Shown: positions 1 through 9,945, counted from the first letter of the stretch. The stretch: 64,000 nucleotides of DNA from Pseudomonas zanjanensis (GCF_014268745.2 NZ_JABWRB020000001.1:3286001-3350000), one strand, 5' to 3'. The notes: generated from the sequence alone by a model not told the origin. Made by a program: numbers and translations.

Positions 1-1364
1 AGGTGCATGCGCACGTCCAGCAGGTTTTTCATCGCGTCGTTGATGTCGCGGCGGGCTTCGAGGCACGGCTTGAGGTAGCTGTTCTCGATGCGGTAAAGAG
101 TGCAGAAGGTCTTGGCGTTAAAATTAGCCAGCGCCGCCTGCTCGGCGACGATCCCGGCTTCGCCGATCACCTCCCCTGGCCCCATGCGCCCGCCCTCGAG
201 TGGCTGGCCGTTGCGCATGAGGGTCACGCTGACCACCCCGGATTCAATGATGAACAGATGATCGCTGACCTCTCCCGCCGCCAGGATCACATCGCCGGCG
301 CGGAAGCTTTGTAATGTCATGTTCTGGCTGAAAACATCTTTTTCGTCCGGGCGTAGCGTCGAAAAAATGCTCGAGCTTTCCAGCAGCGCCCGAGGGCGCG
401 ACACGCCGATGGAGGCCGTGCTTTCGCTGGTGGACAACAGACTCACGCCCGACGCTTGCAAATGCCGGAACGCCAGGTCGAACAGTTGATTGCGCACCTC
501 CCGCTTCTGCCCCATCGACGCCACGAATCCGCTGATCTCGTATTCCGCCCCGCCGCTACCGGTGCTTTTGAGCGTGACACAGGGCGCCGGAGTGGCAAGC
601 AGCGCACGACAACCGATCATTGCCCGCTCCAACGCGTCGATCACCTTTTGCGGACGCGCATGGGGGCTGACCTGGAGACTGATGGCCAAGCCATGCATGT
701 CGCTGGGTCGGCTGAAGTTGACGATCTTGGCTTTCGCCGCCAGCGAGTTGGGGATCACCGCCATGCTGCCTTGGGAGGTTTGCAATCGCGTGGCACGCCA
801 GTCGATGTCGGTGACCCGGCCTTCGGTGCCATCGATGGAAATCCAGTCATCGACTTGGTAGGGCTTGGTGGTATTGAGCACGATCCCGGAAAACACGTCG
901 CTGAGTGTGCTCTGCAAGGCCAGGCCAACGATGATCGCCATTGCGCCGGACGTCGCCAGCACGCCCTTGACCGGCAGATCCAGCACATAGGCAAGTGCCG
1001 CGATGACGGCGATGAGGAAAATCACCGCGCCGAGCAAATCCTGCAACAAGCGCCCGGTGTGGCCGACCCGTTGCATCAACGCCGCCACGATCAGCACGGT
1101 CAGGGTTCGCGCGGCGAACAGCCACCAGGTGATCTGCAAACCGGTCGCCGCCAGGTGCCGAGGCACATCGTCGACCCACTGCGCCGGCACCATGGGGTTG
1201 AGGCCTTCGTTGAACAGCAGCACGCTGAACAGCGAAAAAATCACCAGCCTTGCGCCGACTTTCCAATAGATCCGATCCGCACTGACCAAGTGCCACATCA
1301 ACAAGTCGAACACCAGCAGTGCCAGGGCACAGAGCAACGGGTGCTCGGAGATCAGAAACAGCAT
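1..1364 (-). CDS. MscS-family mechanosensitive channel with C-terminal cyclic-nucleotide-binding domain (3' end off the window)
   Basis: The frame reads open from an ATG at 1364 to the left edge, so the C-terminus is missing. GGAG lies about 8-11 bases before the ATG. The first ~130 residues hold several hydrophobic segments. An MscS-type stretch follows (GVLATSGAMAIIVGLALQ, then VDDWISIDGTEGRVTDIDWR, typical of the pore helix and beta domain). The last ~110 visible residues look like a cNMP-binding/Crp-like domain (FRAGDVILAAGE, GPGEVIGEAG). Such proteins are inner-membrane channels thought to combine osmotic gating with nucleotide sensing. I infer the family from motifs; the ligand is unknown. 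It is unrelated to the siderophore genes. Confidence in the family is high. Confidence 0.85.
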   Translation of the reverse strand, partial: MLFLISEHPLLCALALLVFDLLMWHLVSADRIYWKVGARLVIFSLFSVLLFNEGLNPMVPAQWVDDVPRHLAATGLQITWWLFAARTLTVLIVAALMQRVGHTGRLLQDLLGAVIFLIAVIAALAYVLDLPVKGVLATSGAMAIIVGLALQSTLSDVFSGIVLNTTKPYQVDDWISIDGTEGRVTDIDWRATRLQTSQGSMAVIPNSLAAKAKIVNFSRPSDMHGLAISLQVSPHARPQKVIDALERAMIGCRALLATPAPCVTLKSTGSGGAEYEISGFVASMGQKREVRNQLFDLAFRHLQASGVSLLSTSESTASIGVSRPRALLESSSIFSTLRPDEKDVFSQNMTLQSFRAGDVILAAGEVSDHLFIIESGVVSVTLMRNGQPLEGGRMGPGEVIGEAGIVAEQAALANFNAKTFCTLYRIENSYLKPCLEARRDINDAMKNLLDVRMH

Positions 1365-1440
1365 CGGAACAGCTCCAGGAGGGCGATTGGCGAAGATTGG
1401 CACAGATTGAAGACGCTGTAGAGATCCCCCACAAGACTCC

Positions 1441-1529
1441 TGTGGGAGCGGGCTTGCTCGCGAAGGCGGTGTGTCAGCAGACATTTACTTCACTGACACA
1501 CCGCCTTCGCGAGCAAGCCCGCTCCCACA
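1441..1529. repeat. REPIN (89-bp palindromic REP pair)
   Basis: Two inverted copies of a REP beginning TGTGGGAGCGGGCTTGCTCGCGA flank a short spacer. It lies between the channel gene and the pirin gene, both on the minus strand, and could act as a transcript-end hairpin for the pirin gene. Confidence 0.9.
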
Positions 1530-1549
1530 TTGGCCCTGCGTGGCTAGCG

Positions 1550-2416
1550 TCAGTCTTGCATCCGGCCAAAGCGTCCGGAATGGAAATCCTCGAAGGCCTG
1601 GTGGATTTCCTGTTCACTGTTCATCACGAACGGACCATGGCCGACGATGGGCTCGTCGATCGGCTCGCCACTGAGCAGTAGCACCACCGCGTCGTTATTG
1701 GCTTGCAGGCTTAATTGGTCGCCGGCCCGGTCGAACAGGGCCATCTGTCCGGCCTCGATCCGTTCGCGGCCATTGGCCTGGACCGAGCCCCGCAGCACCA
1801 CCAGGGCGGTGTTGTGCCCTTCGTGCAGGTCAAGGGTGAGGTTCTTATCGGCATTCAAGCGAATGTCCCAGACGTCGATGGGCGTGAAGGTCCGCGCCGG
1901 GCCTTGATGCCCTTCGAAGCGCCCGGCGATCAGGCGCAGGCTGCCGGCGTTGTCCTTCAGGGCAATGTTCGGAATGTCGCCCTTGAGGATCGTTTGGTAA
2001 CCGGCCGGGGCCATTTTGTCCTTGGCGGGCAGGTTGACCCACAGCTGGACCATTTCCATGAAGCCGCCCTGCCGGGCGAAGGCTTCGGAGTGGAACTCTT
2101 CGTGGATGATGCCGGAAGCGGCAGTCATCCATTGCACGTCGCCGGGACCGATCTTGCCGCCGCTGCCGGTGGAATCACGGTGCTCCAGTTCGCCCTGGTA
2201 GACGATGGTCACGGTTTCGAACCCACGATGCGGGTGCTGGCCGACGCCACGCCGCTCGGTGGTGGGCGTGAATTCGGTGGGGGCGGCGTGGTCCAGCAGC
2301 AGGAACGGGCTGATGTGCTTGCCCAGGTTGTCGTAGGAAAACAGCGTGCGCACCTGGAAGCCATCGCCGACCCAATGGGGCCGCGGGCTGGTGTAGAGGC
2401 CGATGATGTTTTTCAT
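1550..2416 (-). CDS. Pirin family protein
   Basis: The product is about 288 residues, the normal length for bacterial pirins. The ATG at 2416 (MKNIIGLYT) is preferred over an upstream in-frame codon at 2443 because GGAGAC lies just before it. The N-terminal half carries the pirin cupin signature, including HPHRGFETVT and the later GDVQWMTAASGIIHEE, whose His and Glu residues bind metal in the family. Members are non-haem iron cupins; some have quercetinase activity or bind regulators, and the role here cannot be told. It is flanked by REPINs on both sides and seems monocistronic. Confidence 0.93.
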   Translation of the reverse strand: MKNIIGLYTSPRPHWVGDGFQVRTLFSYDNLGKHISPFLLLDHAAPTEFTPTTERRGVGQHPHRGFETVTIVYQGELEHRDSTGSGGKIGPGDVQWMTAASGIIHEEFHSEAFARQGGFMEMVQLWVNLPAKDKMAPAGYQTILKGDIPNIALKDNAGSLRLIAGRFEGHQGPARTFTPIDVWDIRLNADKNLTLDLHEGHNTALVVLRGSVQANGRERIEAGQMALFDRAGDQLSLQANNDAVVLLLSGEPIDEPIVGHGPFVMNSEQEIHQAFEDFHSGRFGRMQD

Positions 2417-2565
2417 GCCGTGTCTCCAAATCAGGTGTTGCAACTCGATGGAGATAGCTTAAAACCGACACCCTTGAAGCACTAGACGGCAAAAACCGGC
2501 TTTAGCGTTCTATCCAGAGAACGATTAAGCATCTGGAAAAACTACAATGTCCCCACATTTCCCCT

Positions 2566-2654
2566 TGTGGGAGCGGGCTTGCTCGCGAATGCGGAGTGTC
2601 AGTGAAGTAAATGCTTGCTGACACACCGCATTCGCGAGCAAGCCCGCTCCCACA
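2566..2654. repeat. REPIN (89-bp palindromic REP pair)
   Basis: Same family as the element at 1441. Inverted TGTGGGAGCGGGCTTGC arms enclose a spacer. It lies 18 bases beyond the stop codon of the minus-strand response regulator gene. Confidence 0.9.
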
Positions 2655-2672
2655 GGTTTCGGTGTCACTCAT

Positions 2673-3287
2673 TCAAAGGTGATTGCGCTTGGCAAACTCC
2701 GACAGCCCCACCAAGGATTGCAAGCCGAGTTTTTCCAACAGGCGCGTCTTGTAGGTGCTGACGGTTTTCGGGCTCAAGAACAGGCTTTCGGCGATGTCCT
2801 TGCCGCGCATGCCCATGGCCAGCATGCGCAAGATGGACAGTTCGCGGGTGGAAAGGCTTTCCAGGGCTTGCTGTTCACTGCGTTGTTGGAAATCCAGCCG
2901 GACGGATGTCTGGGGAAAATAGGCATAACCGGACTTCAACGCCTGGATGGCCTTGGTCAGTTCCTTCAGGTCGCTTTTTTTGGTCACAAACCCCCGGGCC
3001 CCGGCCGAGATGCAGCGGTTGCAGAAGTGCTGAGCGTCCTGGGAGGTGAACACCAACACGCTGCATTCAGGAAACTGGGCCATGATCCAGACCAGCAGGT
3101 CGAGGCCATCGAAACCGTTCATCACCAGGTCCAGGATCACCAGGTCCGGCGCGCCCTCCTTGATGATGGCCCTGGCATCGGCCGCCCCGCTGGCGTCCCG
3201 GATGTGGGTGAATGCCTCATTCTGGCAAATGAGCCGCAGCGCCCCTCGTATGACAGGGTGGTCATCCACGATCAACACGTCTTTCAA
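2673..3287 (-). CDS. Two-component response regulator, NarL/LuxR (BvgA/EvgA-like) type
   Basis: An N-terminal receiver domain has the acidic pair DD at residues 8-9, phospho-acceptor Asp53 (VILDLVM) and a conserved switch Lys (FVTKKS). A C-terminal LuxR-type helix-turn-helix follows (STRELSILRMLAMGMRGKDIA, LSPKTVSTYKTR). I chose the TTG at 3287 because a strong GGGGAG lies before it and translation starts right at the receiver beta strand (KDVLIVDDHP). The longer reading to 3347 adds an unconserved leader. It is a transcription factor and probably the partner of the BvgS-like hybrid kinase at 4117, which is on the same strand about 0.8 kb upstream. Target genes are unknown. Confidence 0.88.
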   Translation of the reverse strand: MKDVLIVDDHPVIRGALRLICQNEAFTHIRDASGAADARAIIKEGAPDLVILDLVMNGFDGLDLLVWIMAQFPECSVLVFTSQDAQHFCNRCISAGARGFVTKKSDLKELTKAIQALKSGYAYFPQTSVRLDFQQRSEQQALESLSTRELSILRMLAMGMRGKDIAESLFLSPKTVSTYKTRLLEKLGLQSLVGLSEFAKRNHL

Positions 3288-3401
3288 GGCAACTCCCCAA
3301 AACAATACAAACGGCACCGGCGCCATGACCGCACCGGACTTTTGCACAAGTGCCTGGCCTTGCCACCTGTCAGACCTGACAGTGCGGACCGACGGTCGGG
3401 T

Positions 3402-3836
3402 TCAGTGTCTATGACCCTGCCTGAGGGCGCGCGCCCACGCCTGCAACGGCTCATGGACCTGAGGATCAACCCGCTCCATCAAACGCCGCAGCGAAGCCAG
3501 GTCCGGCAGTGGCGCCGGGCTCAGATGCAGGTTCGATCGACGCGCGACAGGCACCGGCGACTGACTGGCCGATTGCGCGTTGTAAAGCATCCCGTGGCGA
3601 ACCTGTGGGTTATAGACAACAAAATCGTGCAAATCCAGCGCCTCGCCTGCCAACTGCGCGTTGACGACAATCAGGTCGAACGGCTCGCTGCCGTACTCCA
3701 CCAGCGTCAGCAACTCTTGCAAATGGCTCACGGGGACAATCCGGAAGTAGCCTTGTTGATTGAACAGACGTTCCAGCACGATTCGATGGGTGTGTTGGGT
3801 ATCGGCAATCAGGATACGAAGTGCTTTGTTCGGCAT
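3402..3836 (-). CDS. Stand-alone degenerate receiver-domain protein
   Basis: The product is 144 residues. It starts at the ATG at 3836 (MPNKALRILIAD), with GGAAAG before it. The first ~60 residues resemble a response-regulator receiver (RILIADTQHTHRIVLERLF, then FDLIVVNAQL), but the phospho-acceptor position is Asn59 and only one acidic residue (Asp12) remains in the pocket. The C-terminal half has no output domain I recognise. It sits between a response regulator and a hybrid kinase on the same strand, so a modulator of that relay is a reasonable inference. A simple hypothetical protein is the alternative. Confidence 0.75.
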   Translation of the reverse strand: MPNKALRILIADTQHTHRIVLERLFNQQGYFRIVPVSHLQELLTLVEYGSEPFDLIVVNAQLAGEALDLHDFVVYNPQVRHGMLYNAQSASQSPVPVARRSNLHLSPAPLPDLASLRRLMERVDPQVHEPLQAWARALRQGHRH

Positions 3837-3995
3837 GGCAAGCTTTCCAATAGCAACGCGCCAGGTAGGCACCGGCTCAAGAACATTAAGGGCGCTCAGG
3901 CTAGAGGAAGCGTTTGAAGGGCGATGTAGGACTATTCCTAAAATGAAGCCAGACGAAGCCCTTGTGGCGAAGACATTTATCTTTTTGCTCGGATT

Positions 3996-4096
3996 CTGTA
4001 GGAGCTGGCGAAGCCTGCGATCTTTTGATCTTTCACTTGGGACTCAAGTGTCAGGGGAAAGATCGCAGCCTCGTTGCACTCGTCAGCTCCTACGGC
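3996..4096. repeat. REP-like palindrome of a second type (GTAGGAGCTG family)
   Basis: Arms reading TGTAGGAGCTGGCGAAGCCTG and the imperfect inverse (cgcagcctcg...gtcagctcctac) bracket an inner pair around GATCTTT/AAAGATC. A run of short CTCCTACAG-like units continues to 4120. It lies just beyond the stop codon of the hybrid kinase and may shape its transcript end. Confidence 0.7.
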
Positions 4097-4116
4097 TCCT
4101 ACAGTTCCTACAGCTC

Positions 4117-7100
4117 CTACTCAGTTCTTACCCCTTCCATGTAGGTTTTCAGTTGTTCGGCCAGGTGGTCGATGGCTTGGCGTAGGTTTTCCACGGCTTC
4201 GGTGAGCAGCGACACGTTGCCTTCTCGGCAAGCCTCTTCCAGCGCCTCGCAGGCAGCAATCAGGCGTTGCGCCTGGATGATCCGCGCCCCGCCCTTGATC
4301 CGGTGCGCCAGGTCCGCCAGGCCCGGCAAGTCTTGTCGGGTGGCCAAGTGCAGCAGTCGCACGAGATCTTCGGCATTGCTGCTGACCAGTTCTTCCAACA
4401 ACGCCTTCATGGCGCTCGTGTCGCTGCCGGTCAGTTGTTCCAGGCCGGCCAAGTCGATGCCATCGCGGGGCCGGGGCGCCAGCGCGTCCGGCGTGACCGA
4501 GGCCAGGCACGCATTGAGCTCCCTGAGGCCGATGGGCTTGAACAGGCAATCGTCCATCCCGGCTTCGGCGCAGCGCTGCTTTTCCTCAGGCTGGGCGTTG
4601 GCCGTGAACCCCAGGATCACCACGGGCGACAGGTTGCGGTCGCGCTCTTCGTCGCGAATGGCCCGGGCCAGTTCGTAGCCGCTCATCAAGGGCATGTTGC
4701 AGTCGGTGATGACCACATCGAAATGTTCGCTGCGCCAAGCCTGCAGGCCGTCGATACCGTTCTGTGCCTCCTGGACACGATGACCCAGGTAGCCCAGTTG
4801 CTGAGACAGCAGCAAGCGGTTGGCCGGGTAGTCGTCGACCACCAGGATACTCAGCGCCCGGACCGCCGGCAGCGCCTCGTCCTGGCTGGGCGGCAGCGTC
4901 GACAGCGCGTCGAGCATGGGCAAGTCCAGCAAGACTTCGACCTGTGTGCCCTCCCCTGGCACGCTGTGTAATGCCAAGGTGCCGCCCATCATTTCGCATA
5001 ACGTGCGGCTGATGACCAACCCCAACCCGGAACCGCTGCGGGCCGACTGGGGGTGATGGCCGGCCTGGGTAAAGGGGCTGAACAGGCAGCGCTGGTCCTC
5101 GGGGGAAATACCGCAACCGGTGTCCTCGACCCGCAGGCAAATGCCCAAGTGCTTGTGCTCGGGGTTCAACTCGCCGCGCACACTCAGGCGCACTTCGCCT
5201 TGGTCGGTGAACTTGATGGCGTTGCCCAGCAGGTTCGAGACGACCTGCTTGAAACGCAACGGATCGACCAACACGTCGCAATCGACCGTAGCATCCAGTA
5301 CCCAGTGCAAACGCAAGTGTTTCTGCCAGGCCAGGCCCTCGAAGATCCGCGCCACCGACTCGATCAACCCGCGTAGATTGGCCCGTTGCGGCGCCAGCGA
5401 CAGCTTGCCCGACTCGATTCGGGCGATGTCGAGGATGTCGCCGATCAAGTCCAGCATGCCATGGGCGGCGCCCGACGCGACTTCGATGGCGAAGCGGTCC
5501 ACGACGCCCTGGTCGGCTTTTTTCAAGGCCAGCTCCAGCAGGCCGATCACCGCATTCATCGGCGTGCGGATCTCATGGCTCATGGTCGCCACGAAGGTGG
5601 TCTTGGCCCGATTGGCTTCGTCGGCGCTTTCCTTGGCCACGCGCAACTGTTCCAGCAGCCGCCGCAGATAAACGCCCCAGCCAAAGGCCACCAGCAACAG
5701 CAACGCAGCAACGGTAAACCCTCGCAGAATCGTGGTGCGGTTGCGCAGCCAATAACTGTTGTCGATCACCACTTCACTGCGCCAGCGGTTGGTCAGCTCG
5801 TCCATTTCCTCGGGCGAAATGCTCAACAGAGCCTTGTCCAGGATCGAATGAAGCGCCAAGGCGTCCCGGTTCGTCGCCAGGGCAACGTAGGCGGGCAAGG
5901 TGCCCACGGTGCTGGTGACTTGCAGGGTGTCGCGGTACTGGCGGGAGATCATGTAGCGGGCACTGATCAGCGGATTGATCGCCGCGTCCGCCGTGCCGGC
6001 GGCGACCATGGCCATGGCGTCGGCCGCGTTCTGCGCCGCCACCAACTGCACCCGGGGGAACTGCTCCAGCAGGAATTCGCGCAGCACGTTGCCACGCACC
6101 AGCGCCAGGCGCTTGCCGGCCATCTGGTCCAGGGTCAGCGCCTTGGCCTTGAGCGGCACCACCAGCACGAACGGGTTCGCCAGGTAGGGTCGGGTAAAAC
6201 GCAACTCATCTTCGAGTTCGGCGCTGGGGATGGCGGTGGCCAAGACGTCGGCCTTGCCGCTCTTGATCTGGCCGATCAAATCGTCAACCGAATCGCCCCG
6301 CTGCACATCGAATTTCAAACCGGTGCGCAAGCTGATCCGGGCCAGCACATCGGCGCCGATGCCGCGCAAATGGTCTTGTTCATCGAAGAACGTCAGCGGC
6401 AGGAAGTTTTCGTTGACCGCCACCTTGATCCGCGGATGGGCGTCCAGCCAACGCTGTTCGCTGACGCTGAAATGCAGCGCCTGCTGACCCGGCATGCTGG
6501 CGCCACCGGCACTCCAGCGCCGCAGGATGATCATGCGTTCGCTGGCAGGAATGGCTTGCAGCGCGGCGTTGACGATGCGCAGCATCCGCGCATTGTCGCG
6601 GCTGACCGCAAAGGCGAACGGCTGCACCTCCAGGCGCGAGAAATCGGCCAGTTGGACGTTGTTCAGGTAATTCTTGCTGATGAGGTAGTTGGAACTGATC
6701 GAGTCTCCCAGGTAGACGTCGGCCTGACCGAACGCCACGGCTCCGATGGCGCCCAAGGTCGAGGGGAACAATTGAAAGGCAGCGTCGGGATAAAACGCCT
6801 CGACCGTCTCCGGCGGCAAGTAGTGATAGAGCATCGCCACGCGCTTGCCGGCCAGGTCCGTGGGCAAATCCTGGCTGTCGTCGATGCGGGCCACGAGGGT
6901 GGGCAGGTCATCGGCATAGGCCTGGGACATCGCCAGGTCCGGATCGGCGGCTTCGAAGCCATTGGCGGTGCCGAGCAGGTCGATCTCACCGCCGCGCAGG
7001 GCCTGGAGCGATTCGGCACGGGACGGGTAGCGCTGGACCTGCACCTTGATGTGCAGGAGTTGCCCCAGCAATTGTGCGTAGTCCGCGGTCAGGCCTTCGT

Positions 7101-7335
7101 AGTCGCGGCCATTGCCGGTGATGCTGAAAGGCGCATAGTCCGGCGCCGAGGCGCCCAGCAGCAACGTGCCCTTCTGGCGCAACCAGCCCCAGTCGGCGGC
7201 GGCGAGGGACACCGAATAATCATCCACATGGGAGCGCCCGAGCACCTGCAACGACTCAGGCGCCGCGCCCACCTGTGGCGCCATACTCAATGAGCCCAGC
7301 AGCGCCACCAGGCCCGTGCGTAGAAGGAGCTTCAT
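4117..7335 (-). CDS. BvgS/EvgS-like hybrid sensor histidine kinase
   Basis: The product is 1072 residues. It has a signal peptide (cut near GAA, residue ~25), two tandem periplasmic solute-binding (SBP_bac_3, Venus-flytrap) domains over roughly residues 45-540, and one membrane segment ([17 protein letters not shown]). A HisKA domain follows with phospho-His587 ([10 protein letters not shown]), then HATPase_c (DTGCGIS, GSGLGL), a receiver with Asp878 (VITDCNMP) and an HPt domain with His1011 (AHRIKGGA). This is the order of unorthodox BvgS/EvgS kinases, except that I see no PAS domain between membrane and kinase. Its phosphorelay probably ends at the regulator at 2673. The signal sensed is unknown. 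Confidence 0.93.
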   Translation of the reverse strand: MKLLLRTGLVALLGSLSMAPQVGAAPESLQVLGRSHVDDYSVSLAAADWGWLRQKGTLLLGASAPDYAPFSITGNGRDYEGLTADYAQLLGQLLHIKVQVQRYPSRAESLQALRGGEIDLLGTANGFEAADPDLAMSQAYADDLPTLVARIDDSQDLPTDLAGKRVAMLYHYLPPETVEAFYPDAAFQLFPSTLGAIGAVAFGQADVYLGDSISSNYLISKNYLNNVQLADFSRLEVQPFAFAVSRDNARMLRIVNAALQAIPASERMIILRRWSAGGASMPGQQALHFSVSEQRWLDAHPRIKVAVNENFLPLTFFDEQDHLRGIGADVLARISLRTGLKFDVQRGDSVDDLIGQIKSGKADVLATAIPSAELEDELRFTRPYLANPFVLVVPLKAKALTLDQMAGKRLALVRGNVLREFLLEQFPRVQLVAAQNAADAMAMVAAGTADAAINPLISARYMISRQYRDTLQVTSTVGTLPAYVALATNRDALALHSILDKALLSISPEEMDELTNRWRSEVVIDNSYWLRNRTTILRGFTVAALLLLVAFGWGVYLRRLLEQLRVAKESADEANRAKTTFVATMSHEIRTPMNAVIGLLELALKKADQGVVDRFAIEVASGAAHGMLDLIGDILDIARIESGKLSLAPQRANLRGLIESVARIFEGLAWQKHLRLHWVLDATVDCDVLVDPLRFKQVVSNLLGNAIKFTDQGEVRLSVRGELNPEHKHLGICLRVEDTGCGISPEDQRCLFSPFTQAGHHPQSARSGSGLGLVISRTLCEMMGGTLALHSVPGEGTQVEVLLDLPMLDALSTLPPSQDEALPAVRALSILVVDDYPANRLLLSQQLGYLGHRVQEAQNGIDGLQAWRSEHFDVVITDCNMPLMSGYELARAIRDEERDRNLSPVVILGFTANAQPEEKQRCAEAGMDDCLFKPIGLRELNACLASVTPDALAPRPRDGIDLAGLEQLTGSDTSAMKALLEELVSSNAEDLVRLLHLATRQDLPGLADLAHRIKGGARIIQAQRLIAACEALEEACREGNVSLLTEAVENLRQAIDHLAEQLKTYMEGVRTE

Positions 7336-7543
7336 CTGTTCGAGGTGTTTCGCATGGCGTAGTCGGCCCGGAAACCACCGACTTCAGTCAGGGTGACCGG
7401 TTGGGGGTTCAGACTGCCAATACGAGGGAACAGCGAACCGTCGATGCGCCTGTCGAACAGACGCATGACATGAGTGTAGGAAGTTTCTGAAAAATTTCCT
7501 GCAAGTGACCCAGGTCGCCCCCTTCAGGGCCAAACCTATGACC

Positions 7544-7632
7544 TGTGGGAGCGGGCTTGCTCGCGAAGGCAGTGAGTCAGTGACATTGATGCCAACTGTC
7601 ACACCGCCTTCGCGAGCAAGCCCGCTCCCACA
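7544..7632. repeat. REPIN (89-bp palindromic REP pair)
   Basis: Inverted TGTGGGAGCGGGCTTGCTCGCGA arms. It sits between the hybrid kinase start and the pvdA stop, 39 bases beyond the end of pvdA. Nothing else is evident in the 7336-7671 gap. Confidence 0.9.
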
Positions 7633-7671
7633 GGGGGTTTTGCATTGATTGACACTTGGCGCAGGTCTGGC

Positions 7672-9006
7672 CTACACAGCGGCGAGCAACCGATCGCGCA
7701 CCGGACGCGCCTGCCCACGATTGTTCCCATGTTCATACAGCGAGCCGGCAATTTCATCGGCACGCACCGGCAGGATCGATAACAGGGTGTCGCTCAGGCC
7801 ATGGCTGGCCTGGCAGAAGCCCTGCATGTAGATCGCCGCCTTGCAGCGCTCGTCGGTGATTAGCTTGTAGTTGCGATCCACCTCGAAATTCCCCAGGTAC
7901 TGCGCCAGCGGCTCCAGCAGGGTGCGGTGCATCTGCCGCTCGTAACCGGTGGCCAAGACCACGGCGTCATAACGGCGCACCGTCAGCTCGCCCGTGGCGT
8001 TGTTGCGCACCGCCAGTTCCACGCCCGCGTCGGTGGCCGTGGCTTTCTCAATCGTGGTGAGGGTGCGGAACGCATGACGGGCGATGCCGGAGACTTTCTG
8101 GCGGTAAAAAATCCCGTAGATGCGTTCGATCAAATCGATGTCCACCACCGAATAGTTGGTGTTGTGGTACTCGTTGACCAACCGCTCGCGCTCGCTGTGG
8201 GGTTGCTGGAACACCAGGTCGGTGAATTCCGGAGAGAACACTTCGTTGACGAACGGGCTGTCATCCGCCGGTTTGAGGGCCGAGCCGCGCAGGATCATGT
8301 CGACCTGTACCGAAGGGAAGCTGTCATTAAGGTCGATAAAGGCCTCCGCCGCGCTCTGCCCACCGCCGATGATGGCGATGTTCATCGGCTGGCCCTTCAC
8401 GCACGGCTGGCTCGCCATGCGCTCCAGGTACTGGGAATGGTGGAACACCCGCGCATCATCCCTGAACGCCTTGAACGCCTCGGGGATGCGCGCGGTACCG
8501 CCGGCACTGACCACCAGAGAGCGGGTGGTGCGGATCAACTCTTCACCCTGGGCATCGCGGGAAATCACTCGCAGCGCTTCGACCTGCTGGTGATGCAGCA
8601 CCGGTTCGATGCGCAGCACTTCCTCGCCATAACGGCTCTGCTCGGTGAAGTGCCCGGCCACCCAGCGCAGGTAGTCATTGAACTCCATGCGGCACGGGTA
8701 GAAGGTGCCGAGGTTGATGAAATCCACCAGGCGGCCGTGGTGCTTGAGGTAATTGACGAACGAATACGGGCTCGTGGGGTTGCGCAGGGTCACCAGGTCC
8801 TTGAGGAAGGAAATCTGCAACTCGCTCTGGGTCACCAGGGTGTTGCCGTGCCAGCGGTAGTCGGCCTGCTTGTCGAGGAACAACACGTCCAGTTCACCCT
8901 GGGCCGGCCCCCGCTCCTGCAGCGCGATGGCCAACGCCAGGTTCGAAGGGCCGAAGCCAATGCCGATCAAGTCGTGAACGATGGGCGATGCAATTGCCTG
9001 TGTCAT
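7672..9006 (-). CDS. pvdA: L-ornithine N5-monooxygenase PvdA
   Basis: The product is 444 residues, the usual PvdA length. It makes N5-hydroxyornithine from L-ornithine, NADPH and O2, the hydroxamate precursor of pyoverdine. Visible features are an N-terminal FAD-binding motif (GIGFGPSNLALA), the substrate/flavin region (LQISFLKDLVTLRNPTSPY), an NADPH-binding motif (IIGGGQSAAEAF) and the C-terminal ATGY motif of class B flavin monooxygenases. The ATG at 9006 is followed directly by the expected N-terminus. An exact PvdS promoter lies about 97 bases upstream (9103-9126), so iron starvation should induce it. The sigma gene fpvI precedes it on the same strand, as in P. aeruginosa. Confidence 0.97.
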   Translation of the reverse strand: MTQAIASPIVHDLIGIGFGPSNLALAIALQERGPAQGELDVLFLDKQADYRWHGNTLVTQSELQISFLKDLVTLRNPTSPYSFVNYLKHHGRLVDFINLGTFYPCRMEFNDYLRWVAGHFTEQSRYGEEVLRIEPVLHHQQVEALRVISRDAQGEELIRTTRSLVVSAGGTARIPEAFKAFRDDARVFHHSQYLERMASQPCVKGQPMNIAIIGGGQSAAEAFIDLNDSFPSVQVDMILRGSALKPADDSPFVNEVFSPEFTDLVFQQPHSERERLVNEYHNTNYSVVDIDLIERIYGIFYRQKVSGIARHAFRTLTTIEKATATDAGVELAVRNNATGELTVRRYDAVVLATGYERQMHRTLLEPLAQYLGNFEVDRNYKLITDERCKAAIYMQGFCQASHGLSDTLLSILPVRADEIAGSLYEHGNNRGQARPVRDRLLAAV

Positions 9007-9102
9007 GTCCAGTGTCCTCTGGAAAAGCCCCTCAACAGGGCACGAAAAGCCTGGGGAACCTGACCGGCGTTCGAGGCGCCGGCAAGTCGTCTGTTGAGAG
9101 GA

Positions 9103-9126
9103 ACGAGGACAATGAAAAAAAATTTA
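9103..9126 (-). promoter_or_regulatory. PvdS-dependent iron-starvation box for pvdA
   Basis: On the minus strand TAAAT (9126-9122) and CGT (9105-9103) are separated by exactly 16 bases, the PvdS recognition pattern. It lies between fpvI and pvdA and reads toward pvdA. Confidence 0.9.
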
Positions 9127-9152
9127 CCGCCGGGTGACCGGTGACGATCGAA

Positions 9153-9635
9153 TCAGGGCGCGTCCCACTGTCGCACGCGAACGCGGCAGTGCTTCATGGC
9201 GTTGACGATGTGTTTTTCCACCAGCGCCCGGGAAATGCCCAGGCGCTCGGCGATCTGCGGATGGGACAGGCCTTCGAGCTTGCGCAGCAGGAAACTCTCG
9301 CGGCACAGCGGCGGCAGCTCGGCCAGGGCACGCTGCAGCATGTCCAGGCGCTGGCCATGGTCGAAGCTGATATGGGGCGATGGGGTGAAGAAGCGTTCTT
9401 CGCTGTCCAGCACATCCAGGGATTCGACCTGACGCAGGGTATTGCGCCGATGCCCGTCGATCACCAGGTTCAGCGCCGTGCGGTAGAGAAACGCCCGCGG
9501 CTGTTCGATGGGCGTGTCGCTGGCACGCTCCAGCACCCGCACATAAGCGTCATGCACCACATCCTCGGCCGCCTGGCGGTTGCCTAGCCTGGCGTTCAGG
9601 AAACACACCAGCTCGCGATAGTAGTTTTCCAACAT
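9153..9635 (-). CDS. fpvI: ECF sigma factor FpvI
   Basis: The product is 160 residues with sigma-70 region 2 (RLGNRQAAEDVVHDAYVRVL, then PRAFLYRTALNLVIDGHRR) and region 4 (LPPLCRESFLLRKLEGLSHPQIAERLGISRALVEKHI). Length, N-terminus and position next to pvdA match FpvI rather than the longer PvdS. FpvI directs transcription of the ferripyoverdine receptor gene after signalling through the receptor STN domain and the FpvR anti-sigma factor. The ATG at 9635 has GGGAG only 2 bases before it; an in-frame TTG lies upstream and another directly after the ATG. A Fur-like site lies about 100 bases upstream. No fpvR gene is adjacent. Confidence 0.88.
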   Translation of the reverse strand: MLENYYRELVCFLNARLGNRQAAEDVVHDAYVRVLERASDTPIEQPRAFLYRTALNLVIDGHRRNTLRQVESLDVLDSEERFFTPSPHISFDHGQRLDMLQRALAELPPLCRESFLLRKLEGLSHPQIAERLGISRALVEKHIVNAMKHCRVRVRQWDAP

Positions 9636-9731
9636 GACTCCCGTGCGCAATGACTGCGACAGCTATCCCTGGGCCACCCGGCATGCCTGAAAAGGGCATG
9701 GCACGATAGTGGCAGATTCAATCGCGTAATT

Positions 9732-9750
9732 TATAGTAATTCTCATATAG
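9732..9750 (-). promoter_or_regulatory. Probable Fur box upstream of fpvI
   Basis: The minus strand reads CTATATGAGAATTACTATA, 11 of 19 positions matching the GATAATGATAATCATTATC consensus, including the AATGA/G-AAT core. Its place ~100 bases before fpvI fits iron repression. Confidence 0.5.
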
Positions 9751-9814
9751 ATTTAAAGCGTTGGTTTGTATCAAGGCTGATTCGTTCATCTCCAATGGCG
9801 CCGAGCACCGCTTT

Positions 9815-9945
9815 TGTGGCGAGGGGATTTATCCCCGCTGGCTGCGAAGCAGCCCCAAAACCAGCTCACTCAAACATCTGACACACCGAGGTGCTCGCCA
9901 TTGGGGCTGCTGCGCAGCCCAGCGGGGATAAATCCCCTCGCCACA
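9815..9945. repeat. Long REPIN, TGTGGCGAGGGG type (131 bp)
   Basis: Outer arms TGTGGCGAGGGGATTTATCC and inverse, with inner GCTGCGAAGCAGCCCC/GGGGCTGCTGCGCAGC arms, form a very long hairpin. It separates the divergent fpvI and pvdR promoters. No gene is seen between 9636 and 10119. Confidence 0.9.

Noticed and set aside
5386-7293. 635-codon plus-strand open frame opposite the hybrid kinase
   Set aside because: It has no recognisable domain and is fully antisense to the kinase; composition is that of a reverse-strand shadow.
9153-9635. Calling the ECF sigma factor PvdS
   Set aside because: Length (~160), N-terminal sequence and the place beside pvdA match FpvI; PvdS is longer and encoded elsewhere.
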